From Erythrobacter sp. (lineage in GTDB: Bacteria; Pseudomonadota; Alphaproteobacteria; Sphingomonadales; Sphingomonadaceae), in NCBI RefSeq assembly GCF_024305245.1, contig NZ_JAMWYX010000002.1, positions 1 through 64,000 on the forward strand: a DNA stretch of 64,000 bases, read 5' to 3'. Shown here one piece after another: positions 57,487-64,000 of the stretch. Made by a program: the position numbers and the translations under genes. The stretch's first letter is position 1. Every line of letters starts with the position of its first letter. The notes under the pieces were generated by a model. It had not been told where the DNA came from, ran no database searches, and saw only the letters and a list, made by a program, of their open reading frames with translations.

Positions 57487-59559
57487 ATGCGGATCTGGTC
57501 GAAATCGGCGGCGCTGGCGGCCATAGTGCTGGTCGCGGGGCCATTGAAGGCGGAGACGCTCGAGCTTGCCTCGCCCGACGGGACGATCACCGTCACTGTC
57601 AGCGACGATAACGGGATCGCAAACTACGCAGTCAGCTACGAGGGCGATCAGGTGATCGCGCCTTCGCGGCTGGGCATGCTGTTCGCCGAACACCACGGCT
57701 TCGAACGCGGGCTTGAAATTGCCGGGGCGACCCGCGCAGCCAATGACAGCACGTGGGAGCAGCCGTGGGGCGAGCGGCGGATGGTGCGCGATCAGCACAA
57801 TGAACTCGCGGTCACCTTTGCCGCGACCGATGGCCCGGCGCGGCAGGTGACCGTGCGGTTCCGTGCCTTCGATAGCGGGATCGGCTTTCGTTACGAGCTG
57901 GCCGAACAGGCAGCCCTCACCGGCGAGATCGCCATCGTCGACGAGCTGACCCAGTTCGCCGTCGGTGAGGCGGCGACCATGTGGTACACGCCCTCGGACG
58001 AATTCAACCGCTACGAATACGTCACCCGCACCGGTGCGGCGGGGACGGTCGACGATGCCCACACGCCTGCGACCTTCCGCAAGGAAAGCGGCATCCATTT
58101 CGCCATCCACGAGGCCGCGCTGGTCGATTATTCGGCCATGTCGCTGAGCGCGCTGCGGCCGGGCACCTTCGAAGCGCGGCTGCGCAGTTGGCAGGGCGGC
58201 CCGAAGGTAAACACAACCGCGCCCTTCACATCGCCGTGGCGCACCATCCAGATCGCGCAAGACGCGGTCGGCCTGATCAATTCCGACATCATCCTCAACC
58301 TCAATGAACCGAACAAACTGGGCGATGTATCGTGGGTGGAGCCGGGCAAATATGTCGGCATCTGGTGGGCGATGCACATCAATGATCGCACCTGGGGCAG
58401 CGGCCCGATCCACGGCGCGACCACCGCAGAGACCAAACGCTACATCGATTTCGCCGCCGAGCATGGGTTCAAGGGCGTGCTGGTGGAAGGCTGGAACATC
58501 GGCTGGGACGGGGACTGGTTCAACAATGGCGACCTGTTCCGCTTCACCGAGCCGATGCCCGATTTCGACCTCGCCGAACTGGGGCGTTATGCGCAATCCA
58601 AAGGTGTGCGGCTGATCGGCCACCACGAAACCTCGGCCAATATCGCCAATTACGAAAGCCAGCTGGAGGCCGCCTTCGACCTCTATAAATCGGTCGGGGT
58701 GCGGCAGGTAAAAACCGGCTATGTCGCAGATGCGGGCGATGTGGTGCGGGTGGATGACAAGGGGCTTCGCCGCTACGAATGGCATGACAGCCAGGTCATG
58801 GTCGATCATCACCTGCGGGTGGTGAAGGAGGCTGCCGAGCGGCAGATATCGATCAATGCGCATGAACCGGTCAAGGACACCGGCCTGCGCCGCACCTACC
58901 CCAACTGGATGACCCGCGAAGGCGCGCGCGGCATGGAATTCAACGCCTGGGGCACGCCGCCCAACCCGCCCAGCCACGTGCCGATGCTGGCCTTCACCCG
59001 GATGCTGGCCGGGCCGATGGACTTCACCCCGGGCATCTTCGACCTCAAGCCCAACGAGCGCCCGCCGGTGCGCGCCGATATTCCGCGCGGCGATCCGTCG
59101 AACCGCCCGCAGACCACGCTGGCGAAGCAGCTGGCACTGTATGTGGTGCTGTATTCGCCGCTGCAGATGGCCGCCGACCTGCCCGAGAATTACGAAGCGC
59201 GCCCTGACGCCTTCCAGTTCATCAAGGATGTCGAGGCCGACTGGGAGCAGAGCATCGCGCTCGCCGGAGAGGTCGGCGAGTATGTCGCCTTCGCGCGGCA
59301 GGGGCGTGCATCGAAAGAATGGTTCCTTGGTGCGGTAACTGATGAAAGCCCGCGCGATCTGTCGCTACCGCTCAGCTTCCTTGAACAGGGCAAGCAATAC
59401 CGCGCCCAGATCTACCGCGACGGGCCGGATGCGCATTGGGACACCAACCCCTATGCCATGGTGATCGAGGAAAAGGTCGTGACCGGCGGCGATACCTTCG
59501 CCGTGCGGCTCGCTGCTTCGGGCGGGGTGGCGGTGCGCTTCATTCCGATCGGCAGGTAG
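57487..59559 (+). CDS. GH97 alpha-glucosidase, inverting type (SusB-like)
   Basis: A 690-aa periplasmic alpha-glucosidase with a signal peptide (LVAGPLKA). Three Glu residues with SusB spacing are seen: HEPVKDTG, then +18 in MTREGARG, then +24 in GMEFNAW. These match E508, E526 and E532 of Bacteroides SusB, the inverting branch that needs calcium. A NLNEPN motif matches a further SusB acidic ligand. It is third in the MFS-GH13-GH97 operon. The ATG at 57487 gives the signal peptide. Confidence 0.93.
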   Translation: MRIWSKSAALAAIVLVAGPLKAETLELASPDGTITVTVSDDNGIANYAVSYEGDQVIAPSRLGMLFAEHHGFERGLEIAGATRAANDSTWEQPWGERRMVRDQHNELAVTFAATDGPARQVTVRFRAFDSGIGFRYELAEQAALTGEIAIVDELTQFAVGEAATMWYTPSDEFNRYEYVTRTGAAGTVDDAHTPATFRKESGIHFAIHEAALVDYSAMSLSALRPGTFEARLRSWQGGPKVNTTAPFTSPWRTIQIAQDAVGLINSDIILNLNEPNKLGDVSWVEPGKYVGIWWAMHINDRTWGSGPIHGATTAETKRYIDFAAEHGFKGVLVEGWNIGWDGDWFNNGDLFRFTEPMPDFDLAELGRYAQSKGVRLIGHHETSANIANYESQLEAAFDLYKSVGVRQVKTGYVADAGDVVRVDDKGLRRYEWHDSQVMVDHHLRVVKEAAERQISINAHEPVKDTGLRRTYPNWMTREGARGMEFNAWGTPPNPPSHVPMLAFTRMLAGPMDFTPGIFDLKPNERPPVRADIPRGDPSNRPQTTLAKQLALYVVLYSPLQMAADLPENYEARPDAFQFIKDVEADWEQSIALAGEVGEYVAFARQGRASKEWFLGAVTDESPRDLSLPLSFLEQGKQYRAQIYRDGPDAHWDTNPYAMVIEEKVVTGGDTFAVRLAASGGVAVRFIPIGR

Positions 59560-59580
59560 CAGGCAAGCAGTAAGCAGAAA

Positions 59581-59612
59581 GGGCGGGCATCGCCTGATAC
59601 CCGCCCCCTGTT
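59581..59612. terminator. bidirectional hairpin between GH97 and hemA
   Basis: GGGCGGGCATC (59581-59591) pairs with GATACCCGCCC (59596-59606), one mismatch, loop GCCT. T-rich tracts follow on both strands (CTGTTTCTT on plus, CCCTTTCTGCTT on minus), fitting a shared terminator for two convergent operons. Confidence 0.7.
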
Positions 59613-59649
59613 TCTTCCCGTCCAAGGGAAAACTGTTTGCCGCGCCCGG

Positions 59650-60897
59650 TTAGGCGGCGGTCGCCATCCGTGCAAGCTCGCATTGCGACCAGATTTCGCT
59701 GAGCGCCCTGATCAGCCGGTCGATGTCGCCATCGGTATGGACCGGCGACGGCGTGATCCGCAGCCGTTCGGTCCCCACGGGCACCGTCGGATAGTTGATC
59801 GGCTGCACATAGATGCCGTGATTGTCCATCAGCCAGTCGCTGATCATCTTGCACTTCTTGGCATCGCCAACCATCACCGGAATGATGTGGCTGGGATTGT
59901 CCAGGTGCGGGATTCCCATGATGTCGAGCGACCGGCGCACCTGCGCGACGCGCTTCTGCTGCAGTTCGCGTTCTGCGCTGCTCACCTTGAGGTGGCGGAT
60001 GCTGGCCGCAGCGCCCGCTGCCACTGCCGGCGGCAGCGCGGTCGAAAAGATGAACCCGCTGGCAAAGCTGCGCACGAAATCGATCAGGTTGGCGGACGCG
60101 GCGATATAGCCGCCCATCACGCCGAATGCCTTGCCAAGCGTGCCTTCGATCACGGTGATGCGGTCCATCAACCCTTCGCGTTCGGCAATCCCGCCGCCGC
60201 GCGGGCCATACAGGCCGACCGCGTGGACTTCGTCGATATAACTCATTGCGCCATGCTTTTCGCACACGTCGAGGATGGCCGCGATGGGGGCGATATCACC
60301 GTCCATCGAATAGACGCTTTCGAAGGCGACCAGCTTGGGCACTTCGGGGCCGAATTGCGACAGCATCTCGTCGAGATGCGCGACGTCGTTGTGGCGCCAG
60401 ATCTTGTAGGGCGCGCGCGAATAGCGGATGCCTTCGATCATCGAAGCGTGGTTCAACGCGTCGGAGAACACGACGCAGCCGGGAATCTTCGACGCCAACG
60501 TGCCGAGGCCCGCCCAGTTCGAGACATATCCGCTGGTGAACAGCAGCGCGCTTTCCTTGTCGTGCAAGTCGGCGAGTTCGCGTTCGAGCAGCACGTGGTG
60601 GTGGTTGGTGCCCGAAATATTGCGCGTGCCGCCTGCGCCCGCGCCGCATTCGTCGAGGCAATCATGCATGGCTTCGAGCACCGCCGGGTGCTGCCCCATG
60701 CCGAGGTAGTCGTTCGAGCACCACACGGTGACGGCCTGCGTTTCCTCATCAATGAAGCGCGTGGCGTGCGGGAAGCGACCGCGATGGCGCTTGATATCGG
60801 TGAACACCCGGTAACGGCCATCGGCGCGCACAGTTTCCAGCTCGCCGGCGAAGAAGGCTTCGAAATCCATCGGGTATCCCTCGTTAGTCATGGTCAT
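59650..60897 (-). CDS. hemA: 5-aminolevulinate synthase
   Basis: A 415-aa PLP enzyme condensing glycine and succinyl-CoA to 5-aminolevulinate, first step of haem and bacteriochlorophyll synthesis. The conserved start [11 protein letters not shown], the HNDVAHLDE region, [12 protein letters not shown] and the PLP lysine K256 in [10 protein letters not shown] identify it. The ATG at 60897 overlaps the puhE stop by 4 bp. Its place at the end of the puh-acsF cluster links precursor supply to photopigment synthesis. Confidence 0.96.
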   Translation of the reverse strand: MTMTNEGYPMDFEAFFAGELETVRADGRYRVFTDIKRHRGRFPHATRFIDEETQAVTVWCSNDYLGMGQHPAVLEAMHDCLDECGAGAGGTRNISGTNHHHVLLERELADLHDKESALLFTSGYVSNWAGLGTLASKIPGCVVFSDALNHASMIEGIRYSRAPYKIWRHNDVAHLDEMLSQFGPEVPKLVAFESVYSMDGDIAPIAAILDVCEKHGAMSYIDEVHAVGLYGPRGGGIAEREGLMDRITVIEGTLGKAFGVMGGYIAASANLIDFVRSFASGFIFSTALPPAVAAGAAASIRHLKVSSAERELQQKRVAQVRRSLDIMGIPHLDNPSHIIPVMVGDAKKCKMISDWLMDNHGIYVQPINYPTVPVGTERLRITPSPVHTDGDIDRLIRALSEIWSQCELARMATAA

Positions 60898-61712
60898 GTC
60901 GTTACGTTCCGTTCCTGCGAGCCGGCAGCCTTCCGCTGCGGCCCCGCACGCTTGGGTATTGCCCAGCCCCACAGCATTCCGTCACGGAAGGGCAGGGCAA
61001 GGAAGAGATGTTCTAGCACGCCCAGCAGGCTAAGGGTGAACAGCAGGCTGCCCCCCACCATCTGTGCACTGCCGACCGGCGCGGCGAGCGCGAGCGTGGC
61101 GAACCACGCGCTCATCGCCACAAGACCTGCGACCGACAGCGCCAGCAGCACAGTCATGCGGTTGCGGCCGAAATAGGTCTTCAGATAGGCGAGATGTTCA
61201 GGCAGCATTTCCGATGTGCTGTTGGGCACGCCGACGAACAGGTTGATCTTGGAAATCAGCCGCATCCCGAACATCAGCACGAACACGGTCGCGCCGATCT
61301 GGTTGGGTACATTCCACGACAGCGAGATCAGCAGCAGCGCGGTGAGCGCCAGCGCAACCTCGTGATGCATCACCGTGCCGGCGGCCTGACGGAAGCGTGC
61401 AACGCCGGTGAGCGACGGATCGCTCGGCCCGCGGCGCGGCCCGGCGGCGGCACCGGTGAGGAAGCTGAGTTCATGCCAGCCCCACACCATCAGTGCGCCG
61501 ACAAAGGCGAGATACACTGCCCACACCTCGGCCGAAAGCGACGCGACAAGGATCACCACCAGTCCGGCAATACCGGCCACACTGCCGATCACCAGACTGC
61601 GCGAGAAGGTGGCGCGTTCACGGTTATCCGCCCAGGCGATCAGCCCGGTGGCGATGAACCAGATCGCGACCGTTACGATGAACGGTACAATATGACCGCT
61701 CCAGCTTACCAC
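60894..61712 (-). CDS. puhE: photosynthetic complex assembly protein PuhE
   Basis: A 272-aa protein with seven or so membrane helices, matching the putative photosynthetic complex assembly protein 2 family (TIGR03055). Typical regions are [32 protein letters not shown] and [22 protein letters not shown]. It affects reaction-centre and light-harvesting complex assembly. GTG start at 61712, overlapping the acsF stop; position between acsF and hemA is standard. Confidence 0.93.
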   Translation of the reverse strand: MVSWSGHIVPFIVTVAIWFIATGLIAWADNRERATFSRSLVIGSVAGIAGLVVILVASLSAEVWAVYLAFVGALMVWGWHELSFLTGAAAGPRRGPSDPSLTGVARFRQAAGTVMHHEVALALTALLLISLSWNVPNQIGATVFVLMFGMRLISKINLFVGVPNSTSEMLPEHLAYLKTYFGRNRMTVLLALSVAGLVAMSAWFATLALAAPVGSAQMVGGSLLFTLSLLGVLEHLFLALPFRDGMLWGWAIPKRAGPQRKAAGSQERNVTT

Positions 61713-62779
61713 GCGGGCTGCAGCCTGATCGCACCGGGCAGCGCGTTCGACTTGGTCGGGTGCAGATAGAGCCGGGCGAAGTTGAAAGCGGCGCCAGCCA
61801 TTCCCGAAGCCCGCATTGCCAGCCCGGTGATCCCGCCGCGTTCCTTGCCTTCCTCGATCCGGCGCGAAGCGCGCAGCAGTGCGCTCATCGCGGCGCGAAA
61901 GCCGGGGCTGTCGATGTCGAGTTCGACCGGGAAGACCTGGCGGCTGATCTGGTTGGTGATCGCGAACACCTTGTAATCATACTCGGTCGGATCGACGCCC
62001 AGCGCCTTGTGGAACACGGGCCGCGCATGGTCGCGCACGAACATCGTGGCATAGACCGAAACGAGGAAGAACCGCACCCACAGCTTGTTCATGCCGGTCA
62101 GCAGCTTGGGATCGGCGCGCAGCAGCATGGCAAAGGCCTCGCCGTGGCGGAACTCGTCGTTGCACCAGTCTTCGAACCAGCGGAAGATCGGGTGGAAGCG
62201 GTTCTGCGGGTTGGCCTGCAGGTGCCGGAAGATGGTGATGTAGCGGGCGTAGCCGATCTTCTCCGACAGATAGACCGCGTAGAAGATGAATTTCGGCTTG
62301 AAGAAGGTGTATTTCTTGGTCCGCGTCAGGAAGCCCAGATCGATGCCGATGCCGGAATCCTTGAGCGTTTCGTTGATGAAACCGGCATGGCGGCTTTCAT
62401 CGCGGGCGAGCAGCTTGAACAGCTGCTTCACATCCGGGTTCTTGGTGCGCTTGGCAATCTCGGCATAAAGCACGCAGCCGGAAAATTCCGAGGTCAGCGA
62501 GCTGACGAGGAAATCGACGAATTCGGCGCGCAGTTCCGGTTCAAGCCCTTCGATTACGCCGTGGAAGGTGTCGTCCTGCTTGAAGTGCTTCTTGTTGGGA
62601 TCGCCGACCATGTCACTGATCAGCTGGTCCCACTCCGCACGCACGCCGGAAACGTCGATCGCGTCGAGCGCATCATAATCGGTGGTGTAGAAGCGCGGGC
62701 TCAGCATCGTGCTTTGCTGGGCGATCTCCATCGCATGCTCGCGGGTGAGCGTTGCGTCGATCTTGGTATGCGCGTTCAT
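61706..62779 (-). CDS. acsF: Mg-protoporphyrin IX monomethyl ester oxidative cyclase (aerobic)
   Basis: A 357-aa di-iron enzyme that closes ring E of bacteriochlorophyll with molecular oxygen. The iron-binding Glu/His motifs are seen ([23 protein letters not shown]). The protein opens with [15 protein letters not shown] as in the family. The oxygen-dependent form fits an aerobic phototroph. Start ATG 62779 overlaps the preceding small gene by 4 bp. Confidence 0.96.
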   Translation of the reverse strand: MNAHTKIDATLTREHAMEIAQQSTMLSPRFYTTDYDALDAIDVSGVRAEWDQLISDMVGDPNKKHFKQDDTFHGVIEGLEPELRAEFVDFLVSSLTSEFSGCVLYAEIAKRTKNPDVKQLFKLLARDESRHAGFINETLKDSGIGIDLGFLTRTKKYTFFKPKFIFYAVYLSEKIGYARYITIFRHLQANPQNRFHPIFRWFEDWCNDEFRHGEAFAMLLRADPKLLTGMNKLWVRFFLVSVYATMFVRDHARPVFHKALGVDPTEYDYKVFAITNQISRQVFPVELDIDSPGFRAAMSALLRASRRIEEGKERGGITGLAMRASGMAGAAFNFARLYLHPTKSNALPGAIRLQPAW

Positions 62780-63084
62780 CGTACCCTCCCCGGGGTGAAA
62801 CTGACTTCGTAAAGTTCCTTGAGGTCGAAATAGGCCGCCAACCGCGTCAGTCCCCGCTCGAGCGCGGTGGCCCGGGTGACTGTGGCAGCGCGCTGGACAA
62901 CGACGCTCTCGCCGAATTTGATCTGGATCGGCGAGCCATGCACCCTGACCTTGTCACCCGGATTGATTGCCACATCCCCGTCAAGCTCGACATGGGCGTG
63001 GAAATGATCGGGGCTCTGCTCGACCGTAATCGTGCAGCCGACATCGAACGATCGCGCGCTCTGACCAAGGAACAATGCGACCAT
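62776..63084 (-). CDS. conserved 102-aa protein in the photosynthesis cluster
   Basis: A small soluble-looking protein between puhC and acsF. Residues about 45-62 ([18 protein letters not shown]) suggest a small beta-barrel, and the C-terminal third is helical. No known domain was recognised. It is coupled to acsF by a 4-bp overlap and directly abuts the puhC stop, so it is co-expressed with pigment and reaction-centre assembly genes. Confidence 0.75.
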   Translation of the reverse strand: MVALFLGQSARSFDVGCTITVEQSPDHFHAHVELDGDVAINPGDKVRVHGSPIQIKFGESVVVQRAATVTRATALERGLTRLAAYFDLKELYEVSFTPGRVR

Positions 63085-63570
63085 TTACCGGGCGTCCTTC
63101 TGTGGGAGCATATTGGCGAAAACCGCGCGATTATCCGGCCCGAAGGACGAAACCTCGACACTTTTGCCGGTGACCGGGTCGCGCAGCGTCAGCGCGCCGT
63201 TTTCCCATTCGGTCAGTTCGAACGGAACCGCCGGCCCTTCACCGCGGATGCGGCGCTGGTGGACGAGGCTGCGGACGCTGGCGCGGATGAAGCCGCCTTC
63301 GCCGGGAGAAAACCGGCTGAGCACTTCGGCGGTGGCGCCGTCTTCGGCGCGCACGGTGCCGTCCGGTTCGTCGAAGAAGCGCAGGGTGCGCGCCGCCACC
63401 GGCTGGATGCCGGCTTCTGCACGCGCCTGTGCGGGGATCGAGCTGCGTTCGAAAAAGCCGAGTTGCACCGACGCCGTCAGCGCCAGCGTGATCACTACGA
63501 GCCCGCCCATCAGCATCAACGGCACCTTCTGGACCGTAATCTCGTCCTTCTCGTATTCACGAACGATCAT
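63085..63570 (-). CDS. puhC: photosynthetic complex assembly protein PuhC
   Basis: A 161-aa protein with one N-terminal membrane helix (about residues 18-38) and a periplasmic domain (family TIGR03054). The RTLRFFDEPDGTV and GEGGFIRASVRSLVHQRRIRG segments and the C-terminal L(T)LRDPVTGK...VEVSSFGPDN region are typical. It is needed for efficient reaction-centre and LH1 complex formation. It overlaps puhB by 4 bp. Confidence 0.93.
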   Translation of the reverse strand: MIVREYEKDEITVQKVPLMLMGGLVVITLALTASVQLGFFERSSIPAQARAEAGIQPVAARTLRFFDEPDGTVRAEDGATAEVLSRFSPGEGGFIRASVRSLVHQRRIRGEGPAVPFELTEWENGALTLRDPVTGKSVEVSSFGPDNRAVFANMLPQKDAR

Positions 63571-64000
63571 GCCGGCGCTCCTTCAAATCCCTTGTCGCTC
63601 AGGCGATTGCCGACCGGCGTGCGGGCTGCAACCGGCGCGGCGACCGGGGCGTGATGGCCTGCGGAGACAGGCGCTTCCTTGATCTCGCTCAAATTCAGGT
63701 CGATTGCACCATATTGCGCGCGTACATCGGCGATCATCTGTGCAAGCCGCGCCGCATCGGGCACCGCACGCAGCATAGGCTGCGGCTGCGTAAACTGCCA
63801 AGGGCGCACATGCGGCCACAGCAGGATATGACCGAGCAGCCGGTCGCCGCCGATTTCCAGCGCGATGTCGCCGTAGTCACCCCCGCGCGGACGCAGATGG
63901 GCGGCCTTGACCTGCTTGAGCGGAATATTGATCCGCGTCTCGATCGCCATGCCGATCCGCATGATCAGGCGCACATCGGTAAGGATATAAAGCGTGCTGC
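63567..64000 (-). CDS. puhB: photosynthetic complex assembly protein PuhB, 5' end outside window
   Basis: C-terminal part of PuhB. From the right edge the frame reads ...STLYILTDVRLIMRIGMAIETRINIPLKQV, a bacterial PH-like domain, then the conserved GDIALEIGGDRLLGHILLWPHVRPWQF and PQPMLRAVPDA segments and a variable Ala/Pro-rich end. The N-terminal membrane helices lie beyond 64000. PuhB helps assemble the reaction centre. Confidence 0.9.
   Translation of the reverse strand, partial: STLYILTDVRLIMRIGMAIETRINIPLKQVKAAHLRPRGGDYGDIALEIGGDRLLGHILLWPHVRPWQFTQPQPMLRAVPDAARLAQMIADVRAQYGAIDLNLSEIKEAPVSAGHHAPVAAPVAARTPVGNRLSDKGFEGAPA

Overview
The window comes from a high-GC alphaproteobacterium, most likely a member of the Sphingomonadales (Erythrobacter/Porphyrobacter type). 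The right edge (59650-64000) carries the tail of a photosynthesis gene cluster in the order puhB-puhC-(unknown 102 aa)-acsF-puhE-hemA. That order, with the oxygen-dependent cyclase AcsF and the ALA synthase route to haem, fits an aerobic anoxygenic phototroph. TonB receptors, PEP-CTERM sorting, tryptophan-halogenase-like genes in a carbohydrate locus and GatCAB amidotransferase also fit this group. The assignment rests on gene content only.

Left part (1-12.6 kb): a partial metallophosphatase, a TorF-like outer-membrane protein, a SIMPL-domain protein and glyoxalase I. Next comes an NfrB-type glycosyltransferase gene split by a 1167-bp insert that carries an AT-richer PEP-CTERM gene. If the insert is removed at a 6-bp direct repeat (CGCCGA), the glycosyltransferase frame closes exactly. 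Its downstream partner is a predicted outer-membrane barrel. A TauE/SafE permease with its TIGR02186 partner, a HerA-like ATPase and queE follow.

Middle part (12.8-42.2 kb), mostly housekeeping: an APC amino-acid permease, valS, and an Mla-type lipid transport operon (STAS-MlaE, MlaF, MlaD, auxiliary lipoprotein). A minus-strand operon in which every junction overlaps holds crcB, an RluA-family synthase, PaiB-like, HAD phosphatase, a small membrane protein and atp12. Then come rpsU, an FKBP, and gatC-gatA-(52-aa membrane ORF)-gatB-GFA-trmL. A TolC/HlyD/ABC exporter set follows whose ABC ATPase domain has lost all its catalytic motifs. After it lie two flavin disulfide-type oxidoreductases (one fused to a VTT/DedA membrane domain), DoxX, a nucleoside transporter, a CDP-alcohol phosphatidyltransferase, a DUF1499 protein and a lipoprotein cytochrome c.

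Right part (42.3-59.6 kb): a maltodextrin/starch utilisation region. A TonB-dependent receptor is divergent from a flavin-dependent halogenase and a DUF6445 dioxygenase-like protein. A second halogenase ends a four-gene operon (alpha-amylase, alpha-glucosidase, LacI regulator, halogenase). Divergent from that operon run a sugar MFS transporter, a GH13 enzyme and an inverting GH97 alpha-glucosidase. The shared intergenic region holds a perfect palindrome, CTTGCAAA-TT-TTTGCAAG, and a second related site, both likely LacI operators. The model is uptake by TonB receptor and MFS, hydrolysis by three GH13 and one GH97 enzymes, and LacI control.

No tRNA, rRNA, CRISPR array, phage or complete insertion sequence was recognised. 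The most unusual items are the reversible-looking interruption of the nfrB-like gene, the pseudo-ATPase ABC exporter, and the halogenase/DUF6445 proteins embedded in sugar metabolism.
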